Below, one piece after another: positions 20,801 to 31,075 of a stretch of 64,000 bases of DNA. The translations under genes and the position numbers were made by a program. Every line of letters begins with the position of its first letter. Positions within the stretch are counted from its first letter, which is position 1. The DNA comes from Simmondsia chinensis (taxonomy: Eukaryota > Streptophyta > Magnoliopsida > Caryophyllales > Simmondsiaceae), in NCBI GenBank assembly GCA_018398585.1, contig JAGTTD010000011.1:9733001-9797000 (forward strand). The letters run 5' to 3'. The notes beneath the pieces are model-generated. The model was not told where the DNA came from and did not search any database. It was given only the letters and a program-made list of their open reading frames with translations.

Positions 20801-21750
20801 TCCTTATTGCATTAATGAAGATGATGGATCATAATCATATAAGGCTTTGAAGGGTGTAGTGCTAATGCAAGCATGAGCATGTGTGTTATACCAATACTCA
20901 ACCAAGGACAACCACCTTCCCAACACCTTGGGATGATTAAACACCATGCTTTGAAGGTATTGTTCAATGCATTGATTGACTCTTTCTGCTTGTCCATCTT
21001 TCTAAGGATAGTAGGATGAGCTAGGAGCCAATGTAGTCCCCAACAAATTGAATAACTCCTTCCAAAAACGACTTGTAAAAAGCCTATCTCGATCTGAGAC
21101 TACAGATTGTGGCAATCCATGTAATTTGTAGACGTTGTCAAGGAATACTCGAGCTAATTTCTCTGCAGTCACTGGTCTAGCCAAAGCAATGAAGTGACTA
21201 AACTTGGTAAACCGATCAATCACAACCAAAACTAACCTCCTTCCCTTCTGAATTGGGCAAACCCTCAATGAAATCCATACTTATGTTTTGCTAAGCACCA
21301 TCAGGAATTGGTAGGGGTTGAAGAAGCCCTTGATACCTATAATTACCAAGCTTGGTTTGTTGACTGATTTCACAAGCTTGCACAAACTCTTTTACTGCTT
21401 TCTTCGTACCAGACCAACTGAAATGAGCCTTGATCCTTTGATACGTTCCTTCAGCATCTGAATGACCGCCCTAAGCTGAATCATGTGAGGCACTGATAAT
21501 CTGTCACCTTAGATCAGTGGAGGTTCCAATATACAGCTTGCCTTTTAGTCTGATAACTCCTTTTACCACTGTCATAGCTACATCAGAAGCCAGATTGCTT
21601 GCCTTGCCAACGCTGAATTCAGCTATACGTTCTTTTGCAAAAGTGTCATCCTCATAGGACTTATACACTTCTTCAATCCAGGATGGAAGAATCACTGAAA
21701 TTGCTCCACAACAACCTTACTCACAATCCTCTAATATGCGAGAAAGTGCA
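20801..21750 (-). pseudogene. pol: gypsy-3 integrase pseudogene
   Basis: The integrase core is readable with LVVIDRFTKFSHFIALARP near 21220, VVSDRDRLFTSRFW near 21080 and the stretch before the glutamate (LAPSSSYYP) near 21010, after which a stop interrupts PQ*DGQAERVNQ. The following segment resumes at 20997 (AERVNQCIEQYLQ region read in another frame). The zinc-binding N-terminal part near 21330-21480 and the segment LPSWIEEVYKSYEDDTFAKE (21504-21695) precede it. Stops and a frameshift break it into at least four pieces. Confidence 0.82.
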
Positions 21751-23600
21751 TCAACAGCCAAGTTACCATTTCCCTTCTTTTATTCAATCACATAGTCAAG
21801 TCCTAACATCTTGCTTCTAAATTCTTGTGACAATTCTTTGCTCAAGCAGATGCTTTAAACTCTGATGGTCTGCCTTGATAACAAACCAATGCCCATCCAA
21901 ATAATGTCTCCATTTATCCACTACTAGGATAATTGCAAGATACTCCTTTTCATACGTGGGCAATTCTTGAAGCTTAGGACTTAAAGCTTGGCTGAGATAC
22001 GCTATTGGCTTTCCCTCTTGAGATAAGACTGCTCCAATGCCATTACCACATTCATCCGTCTCTTAAACAAACTCCACAGTAAAATTAGGCATTGCTAAGA
22101 CAGGTGCTTCACTCATAGCAGTCTTCAAAGCTCCAAATGCTCCTTGAGCTTTATCTGACAACTTAAATGCAGCTTTCTTCAATAATTCAGTCAGAGGCTT
22201 GGAAATTGATCCATAACCAGCCAGAAACTTGCAGTAATATCTAGTTAATCCCAAGAAACCTCTTAACTACTTCAATGTCACAGGTACAGGCCATTCTTTC
22301 ATTGCTTGGACCTTGGAAGGGTTAGTAGAGACTCTTCCACAAGAAATCACATGGCCCAAATACTCCAATTGAGGATGAACAAAAGATCATTTAGCCAATT
22401 TTGCATATAGCTTGTGATTGCGCATGGCCAAGAACACCTCCCTTAGACGCTTCAGATGATCTTCAAAAGAAGAGCTATAAATCAGAATGTCTTTGAAAAA
22501 TACCATTACAAATCTTCTCAAAAACTTCTTGAAAACAACATTCATCAAAGCCTGGAAAGTGGCCGGAGCATTGGCCAAGCCAAAGGGCATAACCACATAT
22601 TCGAAGTGTCCACGATGTGTTCTAAAAGTAGTCTTGTGCACATCTTGCTGTAACACTCTGATCTGGTGATAACCTTGCTCAGATCTAGTTTGGAAGAGAC
22701 TTATGCACCATGTAACTCATCCAATAAGTCGTTTATGACAGGAATTGGAAACTTATCCTTCACTGTCATTGACTTAAGCTGTCTATAATCTATACACATC
22801 CTTGCCGTGCCATCTTTCTTCTTAACCAGTATGACAGGTGAGGCAAAGGGGCTATGGCTCTGCCGTATGAAGCTTGTCTTGAGTAATTCATCAACCTGCC
22901 TTTCAATTTCTGCTTTCTGAGCATGGGGATACTTGTATGGTCTTAACTTCACTGGCTCAGAATTTGACTTAAGAGGAATTTCATGATCCAAACTTCTCTC
23001 AGGAGGTAATGCTTTTGGCTGTTCAAACAAGTCCTTAAACTCCTTAATTAATGCCTGCACCTCAGGGTGAGAAACGTTCTCCCCTCTAGGAGGAGATATC
23101 ACAAACACTTGTCCTACCCATTGATAAGCACACTTCCTGAGTTCCCCTTCCAACTTATTGCCTTTCATTAGCTGCATCTGAGCTTGCTTTGCCGTACCTT
23201 GCAAAGTGACCTTGGATCCTTGTATCTCAAATGTTACTGTCAACTTAGCAAAGTCGAAGAGAATAAGAGTGAAGGCCCTCATCCAATCAACTCTAAGGAC
23301 CATATCACACCCACCCAAAGGTAAGATCCTCAAGTCATAATCAAATTTACGATCTTGTAAAACCACTTAAAAGCTCGGCATTTGTTCTGAGCTAGGACTG
23401 AATTTCCATTAGCCATAGTCACTGCTAGCGGATGTGTCTTGATCACTTCATGGCCCACTTTCTTAACCACTTTTGGATCAATGAAGCTATGGGTGCTTCC
23501 ACTATCAATCAAGACAATGATTGATCTCTTTCCTGCTTTCCCATTGATCCTTATGGTGTTGTGAGCTCCATTCCCTGTTAATGCTTTCATAGAGATCTCA
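21751..23600 (-). pseudogene. pol: gypsy-3 protease-RT-RNase H pseudogene
   Basis: Protease: IIVLIDSGSTHSFIDPKVV near 23490-23540, then [16 protein letters not shown] near 23310, where the usual VLGVDWM has become [29 protein letters not shown] near 22800, [12 protein letters not shown] near 22590 and an active-site motif reading [13 protein letters not shown] near 22500, with the first aspartate replaced by lysine. The thumb [18 protein letters not shown] is near 22230. RNase H is degraded between 22060 and 21780. Breaks occur near 23350, 22700, 22385 and 22060. Confidence 0.87.
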
Positions 23601-25073
23601 ACTTCTTCTTCTACTAGTTCCTCTTGTGATTCTTGATCTTAACTATCCTTTTCAGCTTTAGATTCTTCACTCTTAGATTGCTGATCAGCATTAATTCCCT
23701 TAGCTGACATGGGGAACTTTGGGTTACATTTATAGCAAAACTGATAAGGCTAATTGCACTTGAAGCAAAGCCTTTGAGCCTTCTTGTCATCTGATCGAAT
23801 GGCCTTTGGTCTAACAGATCCTTTCTGCTACTTAAAGTCACTGCCTTTGTACCTTGGTCCCACATTTGAAGCAAGAACCGTTGCTTCAAAAATCTAGGCC
23901 TTAGCATAGACCTTGGACTAAGTTTTAGGACCAACTTCCTTAACAAGATTCTTAATTTTGGGCTTTAAGCCACTTATGAAACTTGAGACATAATATGACT
24001 CAGTGGCTTGCTGATATGCAACTATCATGCTGGCTCTATGGTTCTCAAACCTTGTCATATACTCCTTCACATATGTTTCTTGTACCACTTTGTTGAAATT
24101 ATCAATAATGTCACTAGACTCTTCATCACCATATTGCTCACAAAGTTCTTTCACGAAGTCAGCCCAAGAAGTGTAGGATTGCTCTTTAACAAGCTGTGAA
24201 GCCACACCTCATGGTCTCTATAAGGGTATACAACTGTTATCTCAACCTTTTTCGCATCATCAATATGATAAAAGTGGAAGTACCGATCACATCTTCTCAA
24301 CCATGACTATGGTTGTTTTCCATCAATTGATCAATCTGAACCCTTGGCTGCCTAAAACCGTTGCTTCTATTATTGGATGAAGCATCATTACTTCTTGAAT
24401 GTTGCTGATGCCACTAATCAGGTGGACGATCAAACTGTTCAGCATTCATATTGGAAGATCTAAAGTGCACTGGTTAATCAGGAGGATGATCACTCTGCCT
24501 TGGATTCATACTGGTAGCTCGTGACTGAACTTGATCAAGTGAATGACCTTATGCTCCAGCAGTTACATTAGCTTCTTGAACTCGATCTTGAGAACTAGCA
24601 ACAGCATACGGCATTTGAGGATTCACCTCATCAGGAGGTCTCCTCTGTTGATTCATAGGTAACTGGCTAGTTGGTAACAAAGGTTAAGGAACATAGATCA
24701 CATTAAGTCTGCTGAATTGATTGTGAAGTTCAGGAAACCTCTCGTCAGACTGCTGTGTTTACTGCCTAAATCGATTGGAAATCTTCTCCTCAAACTCCTA
24801 TGAGTGCTGACTAACTCGATTAGCAACCTTCTCCTCAATTTGCTGTACTTGCTGATCAAATCGGCCATTATTCCTTGGAGCCACTTCTCATATCAATTCG
24901 CCTTGTGATTGCTGTATCTGAGCGAGCATTTCCTTCATCTGCATGTTCAAATAACTAACTGTAACCGCTTCCTGGTCTGATGTAGCATTAGCACTGACAA
25001 CCTCGGCATAAGATGGATTCGCAGTAGCCTTTGCTGCTCCTAATCTAGTTGTAACACCACCTAACATTGTCAC
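23601..25073 (-). pseudogene. gag: gypsy-3 gag pseudogene
   Basis: The start is in the segment MTMLGGVTTRLGAAKATANP at 25073. A Gln-rich, stop-interrupted middle follows (24300-24880), then the Gag core YMTRFENHRASMIVAY and FISGLKPKIKNLVKEVG (24205-23940). A damaged zinc knuckle (LCFKCN*PYQFCYKC) lies near 23720-23770, with a TAG inside it and the Gly-His replaced. It joins the protease without a visible boundary. Confidence 0.83.
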
Positions 25074-25278
25074 TCAATTTTGAATCAATTCAACCTCTTT
25101 TTTTAAGTTGTTTTAATGTAATCTTCAGCTAATAATGCAAGCTTTTCAATCAAGACTTCAAAATTGAACTCTTAATCCACTTGCAATGCGATCAAGGATA
25201 TTTGATACCAATCACCGCGATCCAAGCGTATACAACCAAATTGAAGAAATTCAACTTAATTGATAACCTAAAGTCAGT

Positions 25279-25697
25279 CTTTGATACCAATTGTTAAACC
25301 TCTAGATGAACTTCAAGTTTAACCTTGTGAAAGAAAGAGTATAGATGAGAAGCGAAATGAAGGAGATGAGAAATAGAGAGAGAATTAGATGAGAGAGAGA
25401 AAACACCTCAAAGAGATGAATGCAATTTTCGTTGAATGAATCAATATTACACTTTAGCAAACTACTTACACTAGATCAAGATAGATTCCACATGGCTAAG
25501 CTTTAACCAACTAACTAAACTATAGCTGCCACAATTGACCAACACTTGACTTTCTTAACCGACTTAACTAACAACTAAGGCCCCTTGGTGCCAACACCAG
25601 CCAATTCAAACATTACAATTCAGTTAAAGAAACGTGGCATTTAACTATAGCGATTACATCAAGTCTTAGCTAGCATAACAACAACAAGATCATAACG
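25279..25697 (-). repeat. gypsy-3 primer-binding site and 5' LTR
   Basis: The minus-strand primer site TGGTATCAAAG (25279-25289) is the initiator-Met complement with one change (CAG to CAA). The 406-bp LTR is 25292-25697, ending CATAACG (ancestral CA end mutated), followed by the target duplication taaca. Confidence 0.88.
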
Positions 25698-25843
25698 TAA
25701 CAAACTTAACTTTTTGAAAACTTATATTGGTGAATTGAAAAGTTAAAAGAAAGATAAAACTAATAAGAAAACTTAAAAATACAATAATCCAATACAAAAG
25801 TTACGAAAAACCAATTTTTAAGGGGGGCACTATATGAATTTTT

Positions 25844-25878
<35 letters not shown>

Positions 25879-26038
25879 ATTACAAATTAAACAAAGGGAA
25901 TGAAATAAATTGAAGTGATTCCTACTTTAAACTAAAACTTACAAGTTTTAACAAAACAACTTCAAGTTAGTAATAAAACTGGGTGGTATAAATATCACTC
26001 AAATAAGAACAATCCCCTGCAATGGTGAGAAAAAAACA
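25698..26038 (-). other. Athila-like element D leader and decayed primer site
   Basis: A-rich leader resembling 44640-44940 of the Athila-like element at 42214-46501 (shared aagataaaactaataagaaa and the ggggg-cactata block). It contains an A32 run (25845-25876). Near 26011-26030 the plus strand reads caatcccctgcaatggtgag, a decayed form of the Asp-tRNA-type primer site seen intact at 45028-45044. No ORF. Confidence 0.72.
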
Positions 26039-26766
26039 TGTTTCTTAATGTGTTTGCTTAGCAAGTGCACTAAGTCGTATCAAGTACTACAAAGTGAGTA
26101 GAGTATCGTTTCCACGAGGATTTTTTATTGAATGAGTACTGAAATTAGCTATTTTTGCACTATTTAAAAGACCAAAAACTAAAGTTTTGAAAATGTAACA
26201 AAAAAAATGAAAAGAACTAGAAACGTTTACCAGTTTTTTTTGGAATGTTTTTTATTTTTAATGAGGTCTAGGGCATTTGATTTCACTTAGTTGCATTAAT
26301 ACTCCTTTTTATTCTCTGTATACAAGTTGTTATTATATATTAATGGTCGAAAACTCTAATTTACTAAATATTCTCTCTTGTGCAATATTTAGTGTACCCT
26401 TATACATATTAACTCAATAATATGTTGCATGAATTGAAATAAGAAAAGTGTTTTGAAGATTCGTGGTTTTCACTTAAGACCACATAAATCGTGTTAAACT
26501 ATATCTCGCATTCACAAAATTTGTGGTGTTTACCTTTTTAGAAATCATCATAAATCTACTCTTGGACTCATTATGAATAATCATAGGCTTTGAATGGTGA
26601 TCAAGCATTCAAAACGCATTAAGAAAATTGATAAACACTCAAACAATGCAATAAACAAACCTAGATTACGTAGAATTAGAAAAGAGCATGTATTGCAGCT
26701 TAGGCCACATCGTAGCCTTCGAAAAACATAATTAATTCATAGTATCTATAACATAAAAACCAAAGA

Positions 26767-26885
26767 GGGCACCAACACGCCCTCATCGGGTCCAATTAGA
26801 GCTCCGAAGTTAAGCGTGCTTGGGCAAGAGTAGTACCAGGATGGGTGACCTCCTGGGAAGTCCTCACCCTCAGGTTGGGGGCACT
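26767..26885 (+). other. 5S rRNA-derived sequence (SINE head, not a functional rRNA gene)
   Basis: Reads like plant 5S rRNA with changes: gggcaccaac at the start, then aagttaagcgtgcttgggca, agagtagtaccaggatgggt and gacctcctgggaagtcctc. The internal promoter blocks (A box, intermediate element, C box) are the best preserved parts. The 5' and 3' stems are changed (accctcaggttgggggcac instead of the usual pairing end), and there is no tandem array or T-run terminator, so it is a promoter-bearing module of the SINE rather than an rRNA gene. Confidence 0.88.
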
Positions 26886-26937
26886 AAAAAACAGTCTCTT
26901 TTCAGGTTAACACCCTGAAAGGGGAAGGCTGCGTACA

Positions 26938-26964
26938 CCCCCCCCCCCCCCCCCCCCCCCCCCC
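26938..26964. repeat. C27 homopolymer inside the SINE
   Basis: 27 consecutive C between gcgtaca and aaagaccc, where related SINEs have a variable C-rich stretch. It creates a poly-Gly illusion in a minus-strand ORF that is not a gene. Confidence 0.9.
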
Positions 26965-27726
26965 AAAGACCCTACGTAGGCGGGAGCCCTTGAGGCACTG
27001 GGTATGTTCCTTTTAGTATCTATAACATAAAGCAAAACTAAAAAAAATATCCATGAATTTAAAGAAGAAAAGGATAGAAAACTACATGAAATTGAAAAAT
27101 TACAAGCCAAACACTTTTTTTCTCTCCCTTCCTCTTCTATCCGAATTTTCTTTCTATTTTTTTTATTTTTTTTTTACTTTGAACTTTGTTTCAATGCTTG
27201 AATGATTCGAAAAAACTTCCCTAACACCCCTATTTATAGTACAAGATATTGGGAATTCATGAAATAGAAAATTATACAAGGTTCATTCTCATTGCTGCCT
27301 ATGGATGCAACTTGCCACAACTTGCTATTTGTATTTCAATTTTCTCCAATTTGGCCGCCCAAAATCAATCCTTTTGCATCAAGTTGAACTTCTTTATGAA
27401 TTGTTCAAGTAATTCTTGCATTTGATTTGTTCAAAGAACCGCCCCTAATTGCAAGTTGTAGCAACTTGTGCATGCTCTTCCTTCATCCTTGCCTAACACT
27501 GTGCTTTTTTGGTTTTTTGCCCATTTTTTGCTTTTTTTTGATGCATCTTACTTCTATTTATTGATGTTGATGATAAAATATAGCATGAATTAGCATAAAA
27601 TAAGTATTTTTGCTAGGAAATAACAATAGGAGTGAAAACGAGCAAAAGCAAAAAAAATTAGATGTAAAAAGGCTAGTAATTGAGCATAAAAGATATGAAT
27701 AATTGTATACTAAATTGGACTTATCA

Positions 27727-27797
27727 TGAGGAATTTAAAATCATTCTGCTACATTATTCTAATAAATTAGGGAAAATTTTTTAATTTCGTCCCAACA
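27727..27797 (+). repeat. Copia LTR tail (first copy of the duplicated block)
   Basis: The last 71 bp of a plus-oriented copia-type LTR (aattagggaaaatttttt ... gtcccaaca), cut on its left by the Athila-like LTR. The same end followed by the same catcctgacatca sequence recurs at 33420-33690, which marks the left part of a segmental duplication. Confidence 0.65.
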
Positions 27798-27881
27798 CAT
27801 CCTGACATCAAGGCAATAGCGGTGTGCTCATCAGGTGTGCTGCCCCACACCACTACAAAAGGGCTATGGACGACTTTAAGA

Positions 27882-28191
27882 TGTCATGATCGGATTTCAA
27901 TTAGAGGTTGTCTTTGGTGGGAAAGGCTGTTGGTGAGCCTTGGTTGTTGTTAGTAAGTGGATTGGTAGTTAAGAAGTGTCTAGAAGTGTCTAGATTCATT
28001 ATTTTATGTTCTTGATTGTGTTGGTATAATTAGATGTCTGACATGTAAGAATCATCTTATGAAAGAAATAATATCTTGATTTCTTTTTCTCATCTAACTC
28101 TCTCTCTATATTCTCATCTCTATCACTTCTCTTCTCATCTTACCTCTTCTCTCTCCTTGGTTGAGATCAAGATTCATCTTGATTCTTAACA
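27882..28191 (+). mobile_element. Solo LTR of a chromovirus
   Basis: 310-bp LTR (TGTCATGATCGG ... TGATTCTTAACA) with perfect 5-bp duplications taaga at 27877-27881 and 28192-28196. It resembles the gypsy-1 LTR (TGTCAT start, tctcatctctatc-rich end, gatcaagattcatcttgatt). The duplicated block at 33747 has the uninterrupted site (attaagagcattgagc). A solo LTR with matching TSD is the product of recombination between the two LTRs of a former full element. Confidence 0.9.
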
Positions 28192-28196
28192 TAAGA

Positions 28197-29982
28197 GCAT
28201 TAAGCTTAACCTTCATATGGCACTCATACAGTAACATGGGAAGGGTTCGAGTGGCCATCACAAATTCCCGATCTTCGACTTCATTTGACCCACTGAACAT
28301 CTAAAGTAACTCCCGGGATGGGTATCCTCTAGGATTAGGACACACATAGGGGCTTTAGACCCTTTCCCTCTGCTGTTTCATTTATCAATTTCCTTACAAT
28401 GCCTTTTGTAAGAGGATTTGCCAGATTTTTCTCACTCCGCACAAATCCAAGTGAGATCACATTGTTCGTAGTAAAATTTCTCATGACACCATGCCTGAGG
28501 CGAATATGTCTATGCTTTCAATTTTAAGCCTCACTTTGAGAAACTCTGATGGCTGCACGTGAGTCACAATGCAATGACAACGAAGGCATAAGTTTCCCCC
28601 ATAATGGAATGTCTCACAAGAAACTTCTTGGCAATTCAGTTTCCAAACATGCTATCTCAAAATCAATAAATTCCGACTCCATGGTCGATTCAAAAATGAA
28701 GGTTTATTTAGATAATTTCAACAAAATAGCATAATTAGCAAGCACAAATACATAAACAATAGTAGAATGAATTTTATCAAAATCAGACGCCCAATTAGCA
28801 TCACAGTATCGCTCTAACACAACAGGGAACCTTTTATAGTGTAAACCCCAATTCATAGTACCTTTAAGGTACCTTATCAGCCTTCTCAAGACGCTCCAAT
28901 GCTCATCACTAGGGTTATGGTTGTAACGGCTAAGTATACTAACGGCATAGGCAATATCAGGAGGAGTGTGGTTTATTAGAAACATTATGGTACCAATTAT
29001 CTTAGCATATTCAGCCTATGACACACAATCTCCTGTGTTTGTCATCAAATGAGCACTTGGTTCATATAGAGTTTTAGCACATGTGTCGTCATAGTGATCA
29101 AACATTCTAAAGATTTTCTCCACATAATTGGATTGACTCAAGGTCAAACCCTCAGGCGTTCCAGTAATTTTAACCAAAAGTATCACATCGTCCGCACCTA
29201 GGTATTTCATATCAAAACAAGTACTCAAGAAAGACTTAGTACCACTCACAACATTCACCTTCATTCCGAAGATAAGCATGTTATCAACATACAAACAGAT
29301 AATCGCGTAGTTAAACATGCTTAGAATACACACATGCATCACCACTGTTTACGACAAAACCATGCGTGACCAAGGTACAAACAAAATTTTTATGCCATTG
29401 TTTAGGAGTTTGTTTAAGACCATACAAGGACTTTACAAGTTTACATACTTCATGCTCCATGCTAGCAACCTCAAACCCCTCAGGTTGTTCCATATAGATT
29501 TCTTCGTCAAGGTGCGGTTCCGACGTCCATTTGATGTACTACAAGGTTATGTATAGATGCTAGGGCAATCAAAGCTCTCACAATGGGTATCTTAGTCATG
29601 GGTCAATAAATATCAAAGAAGTATGTTCCTTGCTTATGGCTGTAATGTTTGGCCACCAGCCTAGCCTGGAGCTTCTCTATGGGCACATCAGTCCTTAGTT
29701 TCTTTCTAAACACCCACTTACACCCAATAGGTTTGCATCGTCAAGGAAGGTCCACAAACACCCAAATGTTATTACTTGTTATAGTGTCAAACTCATTACT
29801 TATGACCTCTCTCCAAAAGGGAGCATCTATGCTTCTCATGGCCTCATCGTAAGTTTTGGGATCTTCATCTAGCTTGAATGCACAACATGTTCATCAAAAT
29901 CATGATGATCAGACAAGAAAGTAGTAATGATAACTAGCTCAAAACTGGTCTTAGTTCAAGCCCTCTTTCTTCTTCTAAGGGC
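28197..29982 (-). pseudogene. pol: Copia family C, RT and RNase H pseudogene (copy 1)
   Basis: Minus-strand copia pol end. RT pieces read from right to left: the N-terminal part with a decayed RKKLRTDVPIEKL-like stretch (29560-29860), QPEGFEVASMEHEVCKLVKS and LYGLKQTPKQWHKNF (29311-29490), then the active-site region CLYVDNMLIFGM (29290), where YVDD has become YVDN, and LSQSNYVEKIFRMF (29120). RNase H follows (TPPDIAYAVSILSRYNHNPS and HWSVLRRLIRYLKGTMNWGL, 28985-28800; CDANWASDFD). It would have been the replication enzyme of a Tork-like copia, a lineage guess from motif style. Confidence 0.82.
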
Positions 29983-30148
29983 TTTTTTTATGGTAACGAG
30001 AGACTGGATTGCCACAGCCAACCCTGACCCATGAGGGGGCCCACAATCCCCATGAGCAGGTAAATTATGAGTATATCCTCAGTGAGAATCGAACTCCTGA
30101 CCCCTGGGCAATGACAGCATGGGTCGTAGATGCCACCAACTAAGACTC
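29983..30148 (-). mobile_element. tRNA-derived SINE
   Basis: On the minus strand it starts with a tRNA-like head: an A-box-like tcttagttggtggcatc and a B-box-like ggagttcgattctc, spaced as in a pol III promoter. It ends tctcgttaccataaaaaaa, a short A tail. A truncated relative is at 35585-35632. No target duplication was found, perhaps because both copies are part of a later duplication. Confidence 0.68.
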
Positions 30149-31075
30149 TCCTCAGCCAATCAACTTCCAAACCTGCCATTTCAAGAGCAATAAATACCGA
30201 TTCCATGGTCGATTCAGCAATACATGTTTGTTTAGATGATTTCCGAAAAAGAGCACAATTAGCAAGCACAAACACATGAGCACTAGTCAAATAAATTTCA
30301 TCACAATCAGACAGCCAATTAGCATCACAGTATCCCTCTAACACAGCAGGGAAACTTTTATAGTGTAAACCCCAATTCATGGTACTCATGGTACCTTTCA
30401 GATACCTTAACAGCCTTCTCAAGGAGCTTCAGTGCTCATAACTAGGGTTATGTGTGTAACGGCTAAGTCTACTAACGGCTAAGTGTCCTCGGCCATTTAG
30501 GCTCCACAATTCATTGTTTAGGAGCTTGTTTAAGACCATACAAGGACTTTACAAGTTTCCATACTTTTTGCTCCATGAATGGAATCTCAAACTCCTCGAG
30601 TTGTTCCATATAGATTTCTTTCTCAAGGTGCAGTTTTGACGTCCATTTAATGTACTACAAGGTTGTGTATGAACGTTAGAGAAATTTAAACTCTCACGGT
30701 GGTTATCTTAGTCATGGGTGAATAAGTATTAAAGAAGTATATTCCTTGCTTCTTGGTGTAACTTTGGCCATCATTCTGGCCTAGAACTTCTCTATGGACC
30801 CATCTATCCTTAGTTTCTTTCTAAATACCCACTTACACCCTATAGATTTGCATCCTCGAGGAAGGTCCACAAACACCCAAGTGTTATTGCTTGTTACATA
30901 GTCTAAATCATTACTTATGGCCTCTCCCCAAAAGAGGGAGCATCCATAGTTCTCATGGCCTCATCATAAGTTTTAGGATCTTCATCTAGCATGAATGCAC
31001 TCACAACATGTTCATCTGAATAATGATGCTCGGACAAGAAAGTAGTTAAGAATTCAGGTCCAAAACTAGTCCTAA
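30149..31075 (-). pseudogene. pol: Copia family C, RNase H plus RT N-terminus (internally deleted copy 2)
   Basis: Minus strand. 30150-30422 encodes RNase H with [51 protein letters not shown] and [14 protein letters not shown]. Near 30490 the sequence jumps from the RT/RNase H connection to the RT front part (30500-31000: the MEQPEGFE-type and SLYGLKQ-type region as in copy 1 at 29400-29500), so the RT palm is missing. Further left-to-right order is then colinear with integrase. This is a second representative of the segment found at 28197-29982, separated from it by the SINE. Confidence 0.75.

Larger units (their letters stand above)
19843..25697 (-). mobile_element. Ty3/gypsy chromovirus gypsy-3, full length but decayed
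   Basis: Minus-strand element of 5.85 kb with perfect target duplications TAACA (19838-19842 and 25698-25702). LTRs are 19843-20249 and 25292-25697, about 407 bp each. The terminal CA of the right copy has become CG. All domains are present in order (gag, PR, RT, RH, IN, chromodomain-like tail). The RT active-site motif reads FFKDIL. It is inserted in the leader/gag region of the Athila-like element D. Confidence 0.93.
26758..27014 (+). mobile_element. SINE with a 5S rRNA-like head
   Basis: A short element flanked by an exact 17-bp duplication agtatctataacataaa (26741-26757 and 27015-27031). The related LTRs at about 42930 and 45745 show the uninterrupted site. The first about 120 bp (26767-26885) is a 5S rRNA sequence. 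After it comes a body with acagtctcttttcaggttaa, a short hairpin and aaggctgcgtac, then C27, then aaagaccctacgtaggcggg and a 3' end (gcactgggtatgttcctttt) of the kind shared by many angiosperm SINEs. So it is a pol III retroposon whose head derives from 5S rRNA instead of tRNA. Confidence 0.87.
26039..27726 (-). repeat. Athila-like element D 5' LTR with SINE inside
   Basis: Minus-strand LTR whose plus-strand edges are tgtttcttaatg and ggacttatca. It matches the LTRs at 42214-43645, 45051-46501 and (opposite strand) 36852-38265: shared blocks are the cttagcaagtgcactaag edge, the gtagagtatc block, the aaaactctaatttactaaat block and the inner edge. It is longer than those (about 1.69 kb against 1.41-1.45 kb) because a SINE of 257 bp plus a 17-bp duplication sits at 26758-27031. 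Its partner LTR lies outside the window. Confidence 0.85.

Noticed and set aside
26767..26885. Functional 5S rRNA gene
   Set aside because: Single copy without tandem neighbours or a T-run terminator, with changed ends, embedded between exact target duplications together with a SINE tail.
26907..27110. Minus-strand ORF with a poly-Gly stretch
   Set aside because: The Gly run is the translated C27 tract of the SINE.
27885..28191. Promoter and 5' UTR of a host gene (pyrimidine-rich tctctctctat)
   Set aside because: It is part of a solo LTR bounded by perfect taaga duplications.
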